From Cantharellus purpuraceus (Eukaryota; Basidiomycota; Agaricomycetes; Cantharellales; Hydnaceae), in NCBI GenBank assembly GCA_025174535.1, contig JALBUN010000011.1, positions 991,835 to 1,055,834 of the forward strand: DNA of 64,000 bases, given 5' to 3'. The notes beneath the pieces are model-generated. The model made no database searches and was not told the origin of the DNA. It saw nothing but the letters and a program-made list of their open reading frames with translations. The translations under genes and the position numbers were made by a program. Shown in pieces: positions 35,517-46,907 of this stretch. Position 1 is the stretch's first letter, and each line of letters begins with the position of its first letter.

Positions 35517-37993
35517 ATGGGCGCCATGCCCAGACGATGCTCATTTCGACTGTGCATCATTTCCAGTACGTTATGGGCGATCATCAGCCAGCTGGTCGAT
35601 CACATTCTGGCCATGAGGTACCACTCGACTCTGCACATCCTGAAGTGGGTGATGCAACGCCGGCCATCGCGCGGCTCAAGGCCACGAAACACCCCCGGCT
35701 GGGAACCATAGATTGAACGAGCTGGCTTACTGATAAGCACAATCACCCAAGGTCAATACGACATAGTCAGTGTGTAGGATCTTTTGAGCCATGGCATCAG
35801 CTCTGCTGACCTTGGCTAAATGATGGCAGGTTGGGATCCTCGCGGAGTGAACCAGAGCAGGTTGGTACTGTGGACCACTTCGGGACAGGCTTGTTCAGCA
35901 TATCTGACTTTGTTGGCAGTCCTCAAATTTCATGCGGATTCACATCTCTTGACTCCTTTCACCGATTTCTGGGAAATACAGTGTTGTCAGTAGGTGTAGA
36001 GGCCCGTGAAAGTTTTACAGATCAAGCGACTTGAACTCCTTTTTCTCCAAAGTGAACGAGACAGAAGCGAAGATCGTTGAAACAGGCCAAAGATGTATGG
36101 AATCGGATGGGGCAATTTGAAATATATAGGAACGGTATCGTCTCGTCCCCAACGTTTCATTATATTCCTTTTATCGCTCCTCAGGCTGCTGTCGCACGCG
36201 ATATGGTTTCTCTTTCAGACTTCCTCGAGGGCCCAGGAAAGCATGTGGATTATTGGGGATTCAGGTGGGTTTCACTGCTCCTCAATTTTAGACCAAATTA
36301 ACGTTACTGTCTTGGCCATTAGCTATGGAACTGTTATTGGAATGTATTTTGTAAATAGTGGGTTCACATTTGTGCCATATGGCGTTCCAGTACCAACCAT
36401 CAATCTTAGAGTTCCCAGATGTACGTGCAGCTGGCTTTACCTGCTCCGTCCCTTCTTTGATCTCTCTAAAGCGTGTTGGTCGGGTCGTCATTGACGGTGT
36501 GGTAGATACCATAGTGCAAGTATCAGTTGTCTTGTCATTTGTATCATATATTATATGGGCTATTTGTGTAGGTGGGCCGCCCAACCAAAGTTCGCAGTAC
36601 GTGCATGTCATGCGTTCTATTGTGCTACAATAAACATGTGATATGACAGCAAGCAGCCTGTGAGCAGACTGCCAGCCACCTCCCGGGACGTGCTAGTCAG
36701 GACCTGTCGTCAGCTTTATCATCCAGCACCGAATCAGTTTTGGGAGGATTTGCGGAGACATGTGGACAGGCGGGCCCGCAGAATTGTTCTCTTGCTCAGA
36801 ACGAAGCGACACTTGTGTCTATCGTACAGAGTGTCGAGGATTTCATCAACGTACGTGTGACGAACGTCCCCAGAATATTTTGTACTGACCGTATTCAGAC
36901 GGCATATGATGTATACAACGCAGGTGGTTTTAATATCACCTCCTTTGATATTCGCGGTAATACCTGGAGGGTATTCGTCACCCCACAGCCCCTATAACAT
37001 TGTTTATAGCGTTCCTTGAAGGGGAACTTTTCACCCCCATTCTTTGGGATGCACAATTGGTTCTTCAGTTTGAATTGTGGGCTGCAACATTGGCCAACGC
37101 AACTACCGGCAATGCGCCCACCACACTGGAGCCCGCGCTGTTTAAGCTCTGGGACTTCAAGCCCTCTTCATAATATTCAACACCTCCATAGACCTTGTCC
37201 AGTCGGTTATGTCGTGTGTAACCATCGGGACGTTTTGTTTCACGTGACTGCTAATTCGGGATTAGAGGACTCGTTATCTCCTGCGTGGATAGCATTGACC
37301 AGGAAAATGTGACCACCCTACGGTTGTTTGAAGATTCGGTTCGTGTCACACAACAGCTTGCGCCGACAGGTTCGTACTGCCTTGACCTTGCTCTAAATAT
37401 ATCATGCTGAAGTTGGAGAAATTCCAGTGCAAACTGTGAGTCATTGTTGAAAAGGCCCATTTTGAATAGTCTTTGATTTGTGTCCACAACGTAGGGGCAA
37501 GCCTATTGCCACCGCTTCCCTGTGCGCGCAGTGGAGCGATTCACAGGACCATTCAATCACAACCTCTCCAATCCGATCATAGTCATCGGAAACAAGGTCT
37601 GCATTGTCTTCAATTAATGCCAGCTTTGACAGGCGGACTCCATTACGCCATTCCCAGGGGCTTAAAAAATGGCAGCAACATTGGGCAATAGCATTCGCTT
37701 TGTCAAGCACAACGGATTCGGAGTCAGTGGCTGTCTAATGCCCCTAATAGGACATTATTGATCCGTGAATAGCATACCAACGTCGGAGAGAACTCGGACT
37801 GTACCCAATTCGGGAATATTTCTCGCATGGAGTGATACGAAACTATTCTATATACACGTGAGACCCCCCCATGATTCATGCACTTCTCCAGCTACCCGAA
37901 AACGGAATTGTGTGCAACACCGACCAGCCCTTGTTTCCCTTGACAGAACCCTTATTTCTCCAAGTCCCCTTGCTCCCAGAAGGCTCTAATTGA
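35517..37993 (+). pseudogene. Broken TAP-like alpha/beta-hydrolase (secreted peptidase-like)
   Basis: Ordered exon pieces match secreted fungal hydrolases with an alpha/beta fold plus C-terminal TAP domain: WAPCPDDAHFDCASFP (35517-35565), VPLDSAHPEVGDATPAIARL (from 35618), QYDIVSWDPRGVNQSR (around 35751-35860), VLSVGVEARESFTDQA, DLNSFFSKVNETEAK, AAVARDMVSLSDFLEG (36185-36264), the nucleophile elbow GFSYGTVIGMYFVN, FPDRVGRVVIDGVVD, ARAVERFTGPFN-like VRAVERFTGPFNHNLSNPI (about 37540), and LPENGIVCNTDQPLFPLTEP ending at 37993. Lesions seen: the NPGGPG oxyanion segment is missing after LGTI; single-base losses near 36027 and 36119 break the frame; and a TAA at 37663-37665 replaces Lys in ITPFPGA-KM. 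More stops lie near 37770. A functional enzyme is not expected. Assembly errors could explain one lesion, hardly all. Confidence 0.85.
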
Positions 37994-40227
37994 TTAGGCC
38001 AATCAAACATTTAGTTACATTGTATCTTACGTTGTACCTAGTCACATGCAGCTCAGACTGGAGGCCAGCAGGCGCCGTGAATGATGGATTCCACACAATA
38101 GACTTGGCGCCAAATCCCTGTCGGGTTCGGGTGCTGCACATTTACGCGGATCGTCAAGCACTCCCAGACTAGGGACCTCAATGCTCGGTGCAATGCAAAT
38201 CAGGGATGAAGCATGTTGGTATATCTGTGGTAAGGAAAGGTTGTAAAGAGGCATACCCACGATTCGTCTGTATGTTATTGATGCTTACATGATAGTTGAA
38301 CACCCGTGGCAAGATTTTCTAGCAACATTGGTCAGAGAGAAGATAAGCGTTGAGAATGATCGAAGACAAGATGAGATGGGTGATTGTTTCAGATAATTTG
38401 GAGAAGGTCATATCGTCAATTTTGAAGTCGTCTGGTCAAATAACAATAGGGTTAGGGGCGGTGGGGGTGTTAGAAAGGACAAAGAACTCGTACGAATTAA
38501 TAGCGCGACGGTACACATAACGTCAAGGACCCCCACCCACACCTCTCGATGGGAATACAGTCAACGGGAGAGACGACCTTTACCATCACCTGCATGCAAG
38601 CTGGCAAGCTAAAGCAGCTCCTACGTGGTGTCGGCTTGGTACCTTGCTGTCATGCTGTACCACCTGACATTGAATTCAATGGTATTTTGACCTGACCATA
38701 GAACGACGACACACCAACAGCCCCCACAACCCGGATCACACTCCAAGTCCAAAACCATCATCAAATCTACCAAACACAATACCGCTCGTCTCATAGCTAG
38801 TTCACCCTCCCACGCAGAGTCATTCAAAACCCCAATCTAATCGTGTCCGTCTTAAAAAACGAGGATATAGATACATGTATAGCACCGTGCACGTACGTAA
38901 GTTGCCATCAGGACCAATGGCATCAAGGGCAGAACACTCTGCACCACTATTCCTAATAAACCCTCCGGATGCCTATCAATACTCGCTGTCTTGTCATTAG
39001 AGTCGGCGATCTCGTTTGGCGAGGTTTACATGGCTAGCGCCCCACCAGACATGGCGTACTCCATTCATCATCTTTATCGAATAGGGATAGAGCCATATTT
39101 TGTGTAGACGTAGTGTCGTGCTAACAGACACCTTGTCTGACGAAGGAAAGGCCACCAGAACCCACTCTATCCAATGAAGATCTTAGTTGTCAATATTGGG
39201 ATGCTGAGCTGCGTGGTGTCTTACGACATTCATAATAACATGTCCACGATTCTTTTGACATTTGCTTTGCGCCCGTCAATCATGTCCTTGCACGATCGGA
39301 ACATGCTCCCAGGCGAGGGGAATATACTTTCTGAGGATCGTAGGTAGGCCATAGGATGCGAGGACGCTCCAAAGTTCCGAGGTGGAGGGTGTTTGATGGG
39401 CTGGGTGGTCCATATGCCGCGAACTGACCATGCAAGTAAAGAAACCAACTACCACGAGATCACGCTAGACCCGACATTGCATACGTGACATCCATGCACC
39501 GTCGAGCATAGTGTAGACAGTAGACGTATGGACAAGTCATTGCTAACACGCGGTGAAGAGTGGAACACAAATGTATCGTCCCCTGACATTGATCATCGTC
39601 ACAAATGGCAGTGCCAGAAACAGAGGAGTTGACCCCGAATAGGTTCTCCGCCTGGACCAGTGGCAGCCTCTTGAGCACCTTTCGAGGCACTCCGTGTACT
39701 TTCTGAGGATCGCAGGTAGGCCGTGGGATGCGAGGACGCTCCAAAGTTTCGAGAAGGTGTTCGATGGGCTAAGTGGTCCATATGCTGCGAACGGGGCCGT
39801 GCGGGTAGAGAAGCCAACTACCACGAGATCACGCTAGGCCCGACATTGCGTACGTGACATCCATGCACCGTCGAGTATAGTGTAGACAGTAGACATTCAT
39901 TGCTAACATGCGGTGAAGAGTGGAAGACAAATGCATCGTCCGCCTGGACCAGAAGAAGCCTCTTGAGAACCTTCCAAGGCACTTTGTGAACACACGTACG
40001 TACATCCAACCCAAACACGCAGTAGCCTCAGAAAATTCGCAAAAGGGAGGCCCCATCTGGCAATCGACATGTGACAGAAAGGCGTGAGGTGCAGTTATCG
40101 ATCATTGCCGTGGGTGCGGATTTAATAAGAGAACCGAGTCGTGAAGCGAGATGGCAGGCAAGACGTGGCAGACATTGACTGTGTTCCTTGAAGCGACGGA
40201 ATGCAAACGGCGGACCACTCGGCAGCT
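37994..40227. other. Repeat-bearing intergenic region
   Basis: No gene is supported between 37994 and the TATA-like motif at 40228. The main content is the duplicated block at 39329-39990. Short minus-strand frames over the duplicates (for example RNFGASSHP-YLRSSES in both copies) may reflect an old coding repeat. Confidence 0.4.
39329..39990. repeat. Direct tandem duplication, unit about 370 bp
   Basis: Copy A starts at TTTCTGAGGATCGTAGGTAG (39329) and copy B at TTTCTGAGGATCGCAGGTAG (39701). Both continue through GATGCGAGGACGCTCCAAAG, CTACCACGAGATCACGCTAG, GTGACATCCATGCACCGTCG and CATTGCTAACA-GCGGTGAAG, and end with CGCCTGGACCAG plus CCTCTTGAG. Copy A holds about 70 extra bases (around 39583-39650). 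Identity of the shared parts is high by eye, so the event is fairly recent. Confidence 0.85.
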
Positions 40228-40235
40228 TATAAAAA
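40228..40235 (+). promoter_or_regulatory. TATA-box-like element
   Basis: TATAAAAA is followed by a CT-rich stretch (40288-40315) and ATGs at 40321 and 40335. This is a good fungal core-promoter layout in front of the weak frame described next. Confidence 0.4.
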
Positions 40236-40334
40236 CACCAGTGTCCCACTCATCGGCCAGGTATTTCAGGTAGGGCGCTAGCACCATTCGCCCTCTTTCC
40301 CGCTCTCTTCTCCTTGTACAATGGTGGTACCGCT

Positions 40335-40991
40335 ATGTATTCCTCGTCTTCGTCCTCGATGGGGACGCCATGCGTGTGCTGGCTTAAGCACTGGTGGTTC
40401 AAAAGTCCCCAGGGACCGACTCAGGCGAGTACAGAGCCAGAGTTATACCGCACTTTTCTTCACTCCATCCTTCTGCGACTCGACGTCCATATGAAGCATC
40501 GCCGTGATACGATTGTCGTTGATACCGCCGCTGGATGGGGCCCACGCACGATCGTGCACGTGTGCGTCCCCCACACGCGAGCTCATCAACCGTTGTTCAC
40601 GGCCATGCTCCCTATCGACACTCTCTCGCCGCCCATCGTGCCAACGACCAGTGTCTGCTCGAGTGCAAATAGGCTTTTGCCTGTATGTAAACCCGAGTAT
40701 ACATCGAGTTTGCCGTCGCTATCGGGGCAGCGTACTAGTGCCACGAGACGTGTGGGTGCCACACACACGGACCACCCACCCTATCGAGTTGATTCGCGTG
40801 TCAAGGGCCACCGTCCACGATCATGTTCAGTATCGGAACGTGCTTGTCCCAGAAGCATTTTTATCTTGAGAGGCTTTGCGACGGTCGTGGCTGGTGTGCA
40901 CAGTAAGAGATACAGTCCTTCAATGCACGTTTCATATTGCTCACCATTTGAATATGCCTATTTGTTTCGTTGGCCGTCGACAAAACTTTGA
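40335..40991 (+). CDS. Unrecognised 218-codon reading frame
   Basis: The frame from ATG 40335 starts MYSSSSSSMGTPCVCWLKHW and runs uninterrupted to 40991. It is rich in Arg, Ser, Pro and His, with no signal peptide, membrane segment or known motif. A TATA box about 100 bases upstream and a pyrimidine tract favour transcription. Against it, another ATG at 40321 in a different frame is closer to the TATA, and the residue mix is what random CG-rich sequence gives. Spliced alternatives cannot be excluded. Confidence 0.25.
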   Translation: MYSSSSSSMGTPCVCWLKHWWFKSPQGPTQASTEPELYRTFLHSILLRLDVHMKHRRDTIVVDTAAGWGPRTIVHVCVPHTRAHQPLFTAMLPIDTLSPPIVPTTSVCSSANRLLPVCKPEYTSSLPSLSGQRTSATRRVGATHTDHPPYRVDSRVKGHRPRSCSVSERACPRSIFILRGFATVVAGVHSKRYSPSMHVSYCSPFEYAYLFRWPSTKL

Positions 40992-41396
40992 TAAGAAGCG
41001 TCAGATATAAGCATGTATCAGTTCTTCATCGTGACAACACGTCAATTGAGATTTGGGAGGGCATTGTCAAAAAAACAAACACACCTGGACAGAGTGCACG
41101 GACGGCGAAATGTCTTTCACTCGTTCAATCATCAAAAGAAGGAGGGCTTTTGCTTTGTTGACATTTCGAGTTCTCCCGAGTCAAGTTGCAGGCTATGGGG
41201 GATCGCAACGTCGGAGAGACCATGCCTTGACTGTCTGACACTCGTGTCGATCGATCGTCTGGCGAGGATTTGTCTGCTACTTGAATGGCATGCGTTATTC
41301 GTCTTCGTAGTCTTGAGCCATCGAGCTACGCAGAATATGAATATCTTCTTATCAGTTGTTTTCACGTCTCTTTTATTCATCATGGTGAAACACTCA

Positions 41397-42395
41397 CAAC
41401 TTGCGTCAATCAGGTTTGCTCCACTGTCTCTTGTACATAATCTCGCACCCAATGGCTAGCGCATCAAGTTAAGCAGACCGTCACCTCCATCGCGTGTCCC
41501 TTTCCAGACTCACAAGACTCACGATTTACGCCCGACCTACTCCCAGTCCCTCACATGCATGGATACTACCATCAACTCAATCACAACTTCTGTCAAGACT
41601 TATTAGACCCACACCTTGCATTCAAACCTCCAGTCTTGCACGCATGTCTGGCAAGATGATCACCGGCACAGCAGAGTCTTGTTGCGGATCCTCGAGCTAC
41701 GCATACTGTCATCAACTCGATCGCATGGTCTGTCCAGACTGGTAAGACTCACAACTGGCATCCAACTTTCCAATCCTTCACACGGGCGCATTCGCATCGT
41801 TGATGTTCAGGCTACAAAGGTGGATAGTATCCTCAGCTGACGATCCTGTCTCAAACCGGAAGACTCACAGCTTGCGTCTGACCTCGTTCCTAATCACGTC
41901 TACACCCCACTGCCAGCAGAACGGAAAGGCGTGTTGGAGGCTGGGGGAAACTGTGAGGGATGGATGTTGGCAAGAGCCCACACCCATCTATCCCAGTTTC
42001 CCTATGAACCATTGGCACTTCAACTGACAGAGAATGTAAATGCTTCAATGGGCATGTCATTTCACAGTTGTGAGACTTACGGCTCGTGCCCAACACCTAC
42101 AGTACTGCAGACATACCTCCCGACCCAATGGCCTGCAACACGTACTCTTATGATATTTGTTCAGGCTTGATTATCTCAGTCTGCTATAGAATGAAGAGAC
42201 TCACGACTCGCGTTCCAACATTCCTCCCAGTCATGCATCCGTGTCTCTACTCCACGAGAACAGAATGGGTGCCATCCTCGTGTCTTTGCTGCCCCGGAAA
42301 AGGATCGCAGAACGTGCTCGTGTCTTGAAAATCCACGCTACATGGATTGTTAGTATGCTCTATCGTGGTTCATCTCTGGAGACGTGACACTCACC
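41397..42395 (-). repeat. Degenerate array of splice-donor-like repeat modules
   Basis: On the minus strand at least eight modules each contain a variable leader, then CATGCATG-like and GACTGGGAG-like words, then GGACGCAAGTT or a variant, directly followed by GTGAGTCTT or a close variant. The junctions lie at about 42394, 42204, 42080, 41868, 41752, 41614, 41522 and 41397, so spacing is 92-212 bases. Every module ends in a near-consensus 5' splice site. No open frame links the modules. Confidence 0.65.
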
Positions 42396-42461
42396 GCTCC
42401 ATCTCTGACCGTCTCCAGTGCCAGTGTACGGGGAACCTCGTGTCAAATCGTCTCCGCCCTC

Positions 42462-42479
42462 GCCCTCGCCCTCGCCCTC
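42462..42479. repeat. Hexanucleotide microsatellite
   Basis: Three CCCTCG units followed by a variant form a short GC-rich repeat. On the minus strand it reads GAGGGC and would encode Glu-Gly or Arg-Gly dipeptides in two frames. Confidence 0.7.
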
Positions 42480-42645
42480 CGCATCGTCGCCTTTGGAGGA
42501 GAAAAGATAGCTGGGCTGGTGTGTGTTGCGACCGGAGAAGGTGTCTGTCGCCAATGACGATCAGAGGGTATATCTAGTAGCGCATACAGTTTGACTCGGG
42601 TTAAGTGAAACGAGTAACAAGTGAAAAGGAAATACCTCGAAGCAC

Positions 42646-43059
42646 TCACCTATTTCTCATGTGGGTTTCAGTGTGGGGTGTTTGCTGCAAACACGGCGGG
42701 ATAGGCGTCTCTGGCCGTGGGGATTCACAAGTTGTCCTAGCGCGGGGGGGGAGGAGGCTTGGTGTCGAGCAGAATGAGGGTCGGGCGCGATGGTAGGGTG
42801 CTGCATGTCGTTCCCCCCGTCGTTGGATATCCATTGTGTCACGGGGATGAAGGTTAGTTTCAAGCCTACGCGCTCGGGAAGGGTGTCGCTTGACCACGGA
42901 GTCACTGGAATAACCGCCTGGCTGGGTCTCCGAATTTCTCCGTGCCCCTTGGCCTTTCACATTTTGGCGTGCTGCCTGAGTGTTCTCTGTCATTGTTGCA
43001 CCCTGCTGCTGAACCTCTGCCGCCGAAGATATACGTCTGTCCAACGCTCCTCGGTCCAT
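42646..43059 (-). CDS. Weak hypothetical exon preceding the repeat array
   Basis: This minus-strand frame begins MDRGALDRRISSAAEVQQQG. It is Gln/Asn/Arg-rich and ends at AGAAATAG-GTGAGT, a strong donor at about 42650, 250 bases before the first splice-donor-like module. It could be the first coding exon of a gene whose later exons are the modules, but no frame survives through them. A second stop-free frame on the same strand competes. Confidence 0.22.
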   Translation of the reverse strand: MDRGALDRRISSAAEVQQQGATMTENTQAARQNVKGQGARRNSETQPGGYSSDSVVKRHPSRARRLETNLHPRDTMDIQRRGERHAAPYHRARPSFCSTPSLLPPRARTTCESPRPETPIPPCLQQTPHTETHMRNR

Positions 43060-45569
43060 GTCTTCATCCCCACGGCCGGCACTCCGTTCCAGAATCTGGC
43101 CTTTCTAGCCAATGCTCACCGATCCTTCTAGTAGAGGGAGCATGACTCCAATTGCATGCTCTCGTCCCTCCCGGCCAACCCTCGCCTCGGCATCCGGAGT
43201 GGCGGGAGAAGAACGCGGGGTGCAATGACCGCTTGTTGCATATGCAATTTCTTCATTAAATTAACTGACGTTGGGCACTGACAAGATCGATTCGTGTGTA
43301 TACGCAGTTCAAATCATTATTATTGGCAGACTTTTCTGATTGACGTGTATTATTTGCAGCACCGGCAATTGCAGCTGCATTCATTCTATCGCGCATGTTC
43401 CTCTAAGAAGACTCACTTGCACGTTCCGGCCTGCTACAGCGCCTTACAACGAGGATAGTTGGTCCCAGCCATTTCGAAGACATCGGTGCTTCAATATCGG
43501 GGTCGTCTCTTATCGTTCACACACCGCTTTTCGGGCTTGTGGTCTTGGTGGTTCTATTAGTGTCAGTCTGGCTCTTCAATAAGGAGTAGAAGCTTGGGCT
43601 TTGCGTGTTCGGTGGTGTCTGTTCTTTATTGGCCTTGGGTACTCACGCTTCTGACGAATATTCACCAGGAATGTGGGGGTGAATGGATTTGTGCATTCCG
43701 GGATGTTCTTACTATACTATGGAGAACACCACTGTATGCCGCTTCTAGGTCAGAGGCAACGTCGCACAAATGCGATGAATGCCCCTCCCCGGCGCTCCGA
43801 TGCAACATCCTTTGACAGCTCGAGCGCGACCCGAACAGGTTCGCAGTCATCTCATCAATACGCAACGCGTAGCATCCAATCACTGTTTCGCTTGCGAGCA
43901 CGCGTGAGCCTTAGAGGTGATTTCCACACATTACGTGTTGCTTGAGTAAATCGATGTCAAACATGGTGTTGACGTGTACCTGTTTATATAGTAATATGTT
44001 CACGTCGAAGGAAGCCACACCCTAGTGGGTCAGTTTGCTCATGGTTGGATAATGCAAGGCGGTTGACACTAGATATTATTGCATGACCCACAGCCGCACG
44101 CGTAGCTCCGTCTCCCTCTGGTAGGAGTGTTTTATTTTCCACTGCAGTTAATTTGCATGCGAGGTTAAATCAGCTGTAAAGCTCAATCCGGAGCCACAAT
44201 GTCTACGTGAAGCATTAAAGCATCAGAGCATCGATCGTTGCATATCAGCACTTGCAGTGGTGATGCTATCCTCAAGGCAATTCGTAGTGTTGTTGGGTGA
44301 CAATGAGTTCAATTACCTGTCGTCTGAGGCTGGATGCGTTCCGAAGTTGTAACTCGCCAGTGGACTATTAGAATGACACTCAGATGTATAAAATTCACTT
44401 ACTTAGGCCCGGGTGCCTACTGTAAATTAGTATAGGCAATTAACGGCGCATTTCCAGACAGTTTTCATTAGGTCACAAGTCTCTTATTACAAGTATGGCA
44501 ATGCAATATTTTACGACATCCGTTCGCTTTACTTGGTACACAACATATCGTGAAGGGTGATCCATTGCTACAATTACAAGCATCTACAGTACACGATAGT
44601 AGCAAATGGACAACTAAAGTGAAGCCGTGTTAGCGAAAGGAGGACCACCCTTCTGCATGAGGTTATTTCTATACCCGAAACTGCACAGAAAAGAGACCGC
44701 TGGGGAAGGCTGCCCCTTTCCAAATACCGTATACTTCTGCTCGTGTCATTTTGAGTGTTTCTGTGACGTGCGAACAAAAATGCGTACGTCCATATGGGAC
44801 CTCCACGAAAACATGATCCTTATGCCTTTCACGGAGGAGTCATAGGTCCGTCACTGAACCATGCTAGGTCCCTCCGTGTCTCAAAGTGTCAGCTTCACAG
44901 AAGAGGAAAGCAGAAGTCGGAACGAAGCCAGAGAGAGCTATTGGAGAGTATCTCAAGCGAGAGCTATCACGGGAGTGTAATCCTCTCACCATATTCCACG
45001 CTTTACTAGGGCAAGTGACCTCTTTCCGTGCATGCTTGATCCTCCAAAACGTGCAATTGAAACCATGCGTCTTCTATTTCAAAACAAGTTATACAAATGA
45101 ACAATTCGATACCATTGAACAATGCGAGCATTATAGCCGGTTAGAGCGTATGTGAAGGGACGGGTGGCATTCGGGCTTTGAACCTGCTCTTACTAAAACT
45201 CAGTGTGACATCCCACAATACTGGGTGATGTACCAACCAGTCTGTCGGCAAGCTATACAGCGCCGAAAAGTGACGGATACCCCGATTCGACATCACACGT
45301 ATATTGTGCTCTTTGCAACCATAGACGCTACATACCGTGTTCGTTCCAGTTTGTGGTATCACTGTTAGTGGACAAAATGATTAGGTCCAGTATGATGGGT
45401 AGTCCCGAACAGAGTTCAGGACTCTTAGGCAACGTTGGAAGTAGGCCCTCTGCATTACAGGACTTCCGGACTGCGGACTGGCTGTTGGATCGCAGCTAGG
45501 CAATTAGGTTTTAAGGTGTGTATCAGTGGCCAGAGGCCCCTTGTATACGCACCAGGGATAACCGAAAGA
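43060..45569. other. Region without recognised gene
   Basis: Frames reach only 60-113 codons, in all phases and without family resemblance. It is AT-richer than the flanks between 44340 and 44600. I see no repeat or RNA. Confidence 0.45.
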
Positions 45570-46127
45570 TTAATGTCGACTGATACTATGCAGACAGATG
45601 GTACTTCCATATTTCGGATAAAGTGGAGTTGAGCAATCGCCCTGATATTCAGCGATGTCGTTGAGAATGAGTCGGAGCGGAGTTTGAATATACCGTACGG
45701 TCTCCACCTTTCTTGACTCGGACGACTGCTTTTTTTCCGCTGTTTCTGGGCTTCTCTCTTTGGGACAGGAGCTCACCAAGGCGTAGAGTGGAGGAAAAGG
45801 TGTCCAGGCAGATGGAACACTACTTTGGCTTTGAGAAGAAGTAAAGTTGTCTTCTGGGACAGAAATTTTTGATTGCTTCAAGGATGCGAAGTCAATCAAA
45901 GTGTTGATGACAAGCGTAACAATGAGCTCACTGAAAAATCGTACTTGAGCATCATACCCTGACTCTCGTGAGGGAGAGATAGTTGAGGATCCGAAATATC
46001 TCTAAATGCGTGGCAAGTCAAAGGTGTGATGATGCGACTGGCGGGTTATTTACTTACAGTTTCATACGTTAAGCCAAGCATTGACATCAGGTTCTGAAGA
46101 ATCGATATCTTGAGCCACAGATAGCCA
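45570..46127 (-). CDS. Hypothetical protein, 3' part of gene
   Basis: Two exons join in frame. The first, 46127-46068, starts after a CCGCAG acceptor and codes WLSVAQDIDSSEPDVNAWLN. The second, 46001-45570, codes 143 residues from RYFGSSTISPSRESGYDAQV to a stop. The intron between them is a normal 66 bases with a GTATGA donor and ATTTAG acceptor. The protein has a mid hydrophobic helix (FFSELIVTLVINTLIDF) and a Ser/Gln-rich then Lys/Glu-rich tail (SPETAEKKQSSESRK). No family is recognised. Upstream exons should lie between 46140 and 46900; a TCTGGTTCCAG fragment near 46270 is a candidate but could not be joined. It could be a truncated relic. Confidence 0.4.
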
Positions 46128-46907
46128 CTGCGGAGAAGATGGTTTTTGAGTAACAGCGTAGATGAACGATAGAATCCAAGGCGGGGATTATTATATTCAA
46201 AATATTGATGCTCATCTCCGGGACGCGTCGATATGGATTTGGGGACCCAGGCCGGAGGTTACCATTACGCCTGGAACCAGAGTAAAACCGAGGGCAGGGT
46301 CATCAATTCAGCCGCCTCGTAGGTGACTGCACCTTAGCAACGCGAACATCATTGAGGAATACGTCTTATTCAAGACTCCATAGGCAGCATGAGTTTTGTG
46401 GAGCCTGAGAATATAGGGGGCATCTCAAGTGCAGACGACAATGTCAGATAGATCTAGTATCCCATGTCAGTAGGGGAATGCGGCCAAGTGAGAGGTGGGA
46501 ACTTCATACTGGCATAGTAACAGGCATTCAACGTGGTCGAGCCGAGGCTAATACTATCCAGAGATGCGGAAAACTAAGTATTCTCCATGTGAAATAGCTG
46601 GGGATTAGCCAACCACAGTATTTTGCGCATCGTGAGGTGGTGGCATTAGCAATCGCTAGTGTCTACGAGTTCGATTCGAGATTCTTTTGAAACGGGTAAG
46701 TGTTCATGACCAAACGGTATCAAAGAAGGGGGAGGTCTTGGGAGAAACTCGTGGGGTGAAACGCAACTGGCAATGCTGGTGCACCGAGTACAATCACGAC
46801 GGCGCATACTTCAGTCGGAGAACGAAACCCATTTGCATAATTAAAGACTTATGACTGGAGATATCTATACTTTTAACGACGACATGCTTCGTAAATAACT
46901 ATCCAAT

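Noticed and set aside
40102..40287. Minus-strand frame downstream of the 370-bp duplication
   Set aside because: It overlaps the TATA-like motif and has no continuing splice structure or family resemblance.
46640..46690. Possible tRNA B-box (GAGTTCGATTCGAG)
   Set aside because: No matching A-box, acceptor stem or anticodon stem could be folded around it.
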